In this document: positions 63,451 to 64,000 of the stretch, piece after piece | Numbering within the stretch: the first letter of the stretch is position 1 | Layout: every line of letters starts with the position of its first letter | NCBI GenBank assembly: GCA_026702845.1 | Contig: JADCLS010000016.1 | Span: forward strand, 62,001 to 126,000 | Direction of reading: 5' to 3' | Source of the DNA: Candidatus Heimdallarchaeota archaeon | GTDB taxonomy: Archaea > Asgardarchaeota > Heimdallarchaeia > Heimdallarchaeales > Kariarchaeaceae | Length of the DNA stretch: 64,000 nucleotides | Notes under the pieces: model-generated | Databases searched by the model: none | What the model saw: only the letters and a program-made list of their open reading frames with translations | Told to the model about the DNA's origin: nothing | Translations under genes and position numbers: made by a program

Positions 63451-64000
63451 TTATTTCACTCTAAGTAAGAGGACCTCGTAGGATTGTAATTGTCCTGCAA
63501 CTGGATCATTACATGTTGAATGTAGGATTGTTCCTTCCACATGCATATTTTGAACTGTATTACTGAAATTTGCTAGGATTTTGACTTTTTGATCCTCAAA
63601 CACACGTATATATCCAAGTACATGCTTATTATTTGTCTCTATAAGTTCTATTGATCCTTTTGACAGTGCATCAAATTCATTCCTCACCTCAAGCAATTCT
63701 CTATAACAATTCATGAGGGAATTGGGATCTTCTTCCTGCTGCTGAACATTGATCTCCATACAATTACCCATGGGTAGCCAGGTATGTTGATTATCACTGA
63801 AGCCACCATCATCTTTCCATTGCATTGGAGTACGACAGCCATCTCTATTAACCGCACCATCAGTGAGTTTCATCAGTATTCTCTGAATAAATCCAGGATA
63901 CTTGCCAAATACATGGGCCAATGCATCCTTTGAATCTCTGAATGGGATGTCCACCTGATGCATTCCTATCTCTTCACCATAGTAAATATAAGGAACGCCT
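63451..64000 (-). CDS. GH13 alpha-glucosidase/alpha-amylase family enzyme (3' part, runs off the window)
   Basis: The visible 183 codons are the C-terminal third of a GH13 enzyme such as oligo-1,6-glucosidase or trehalose synthase. The open frame continues to the window edge as VPYIYYGEEIGM, a well-known end-of-barrel motif. NRDGCRTPMQWKDDGGFS and the region preceding the C-terminal beta domain (ANFSNTVQNM) are typical. The catalytic Asp/Glu/Asp lie upstream, outside the window. It converges with mgtE, 7 bp apart. Confidence 0.88.
   Translation of the reverse strand, partial: GVPYIYYGEEIGMHQVDIPFRDSKDALAHVFGKYPGFIQRILMKLTDGAVNRDGCRTPMQWKDDGGFSDNQHTWLPMGNCMEINVQQQEEDPNSLMNCYRELLEVRNEFDALSKGSIELIETNNKHVLGYIRVFEDQKVKILANFSNTVQNMHVEGTILHSTCNDPVAGQLQSYEVLLLRVK

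Noticed and set aside
1..64000. CRISPR arrays, insertion sequences, tRNA genes
   Set aside because: No regularly spaced repeats, no transposase or terminal repeats, and no tRNA cloverleaf were seen in the intergenic regions.

Overview
The window looks like a chromosomal segment of a low-GC archaeon, most likely an Asgard lineage of Heimdallarchaeia type. Many genes have a TATA-like box about 23-29 nt upstream of the start codon and no room for a ribosome site, the archaeal leaderless pattern; second genes of operons instead carry GGAGG-type sites or overlapping starts. Supporting content includes RIO kinases, an isoprenylcysteine-methyltransferase-like enzyme, a Yip1-type protein, a 7TM-longin-like fusion, a DDRGK1-like protein, TrmB and GbsR/MarR regulators and an F420-type LLM oxidoreductase. 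The lineage is inferred; there is no rRNA or tRNA here.

Layout. 0-13.6 kb: three paralogous ABC-2 exporter loci (ATPase plus large permease), two of them just downstream of palindromic operators. Between them lie a claudin-like membrane protein, a methyltransferase, a GbsR/MarR regulator divergent from exporter 2, two tandem RIO kinases and an SDR. 13.7-20.0 kb: PruA-like aldehyde dehydrogenase, the DDRGK1-like protein, a fluoride channel-DUF190-DUF47 operon and a CheR-like methyltransferase with a long charged N-terminus. 20.2-33.5 kb: peptide-binding lipoprotein-like SBP, AhpD-like protein, PRC-PRC-GNAT fusion, CDF zinc exporter, S9 peptidase, HNH-like protein, TldD/TldE pair, a fused DppBC-like permease and an APH-like kinase. 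33.6-44.7 kb: acetyltransferase, SDR, GT-C glycosyltransferase, unusual DppC/DppB permeases, TerB-like protein, hydrolase, LLM oxidoreductase, L-asparaginase and Yip1-like protein.

44.7-53.3 kb is the most interesting part. Three overlapping genes encode a 923-aa helical-repeat (ARM/HEAT-like) protein, a 486-aa protein ending in a degenerate SWIM-type zinc motif, and a 422-aa reverse transcriptase with the retron hallmarks NAxxH and VTG plus YVDD. This set resembles the ARM + SWIM + RT layout that I remember for type XIII retrons, here in an apparent archaeon. A 779-aa beta-propeller gene converges on and overlaps the RT gene. Beyond it lies a strongly structured, GC-rich RNA of about 260 nt with 14-nt complementary ends, a TATA box and a T10 terminator. 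A 53-aa four-CxxC protein flanks the operon on the left.

53.4-64 kb: two small genes, a fused indolepyruvate:ferredoxin oxidoreductase, a TrmB regulator divergent from an ArsM-like methyltransferase across a 23-bp palindrome, another methyltransferase, the 7TM-longin protein, MgtE and the 3' part of a GH13 glucosidase running off the right edge.
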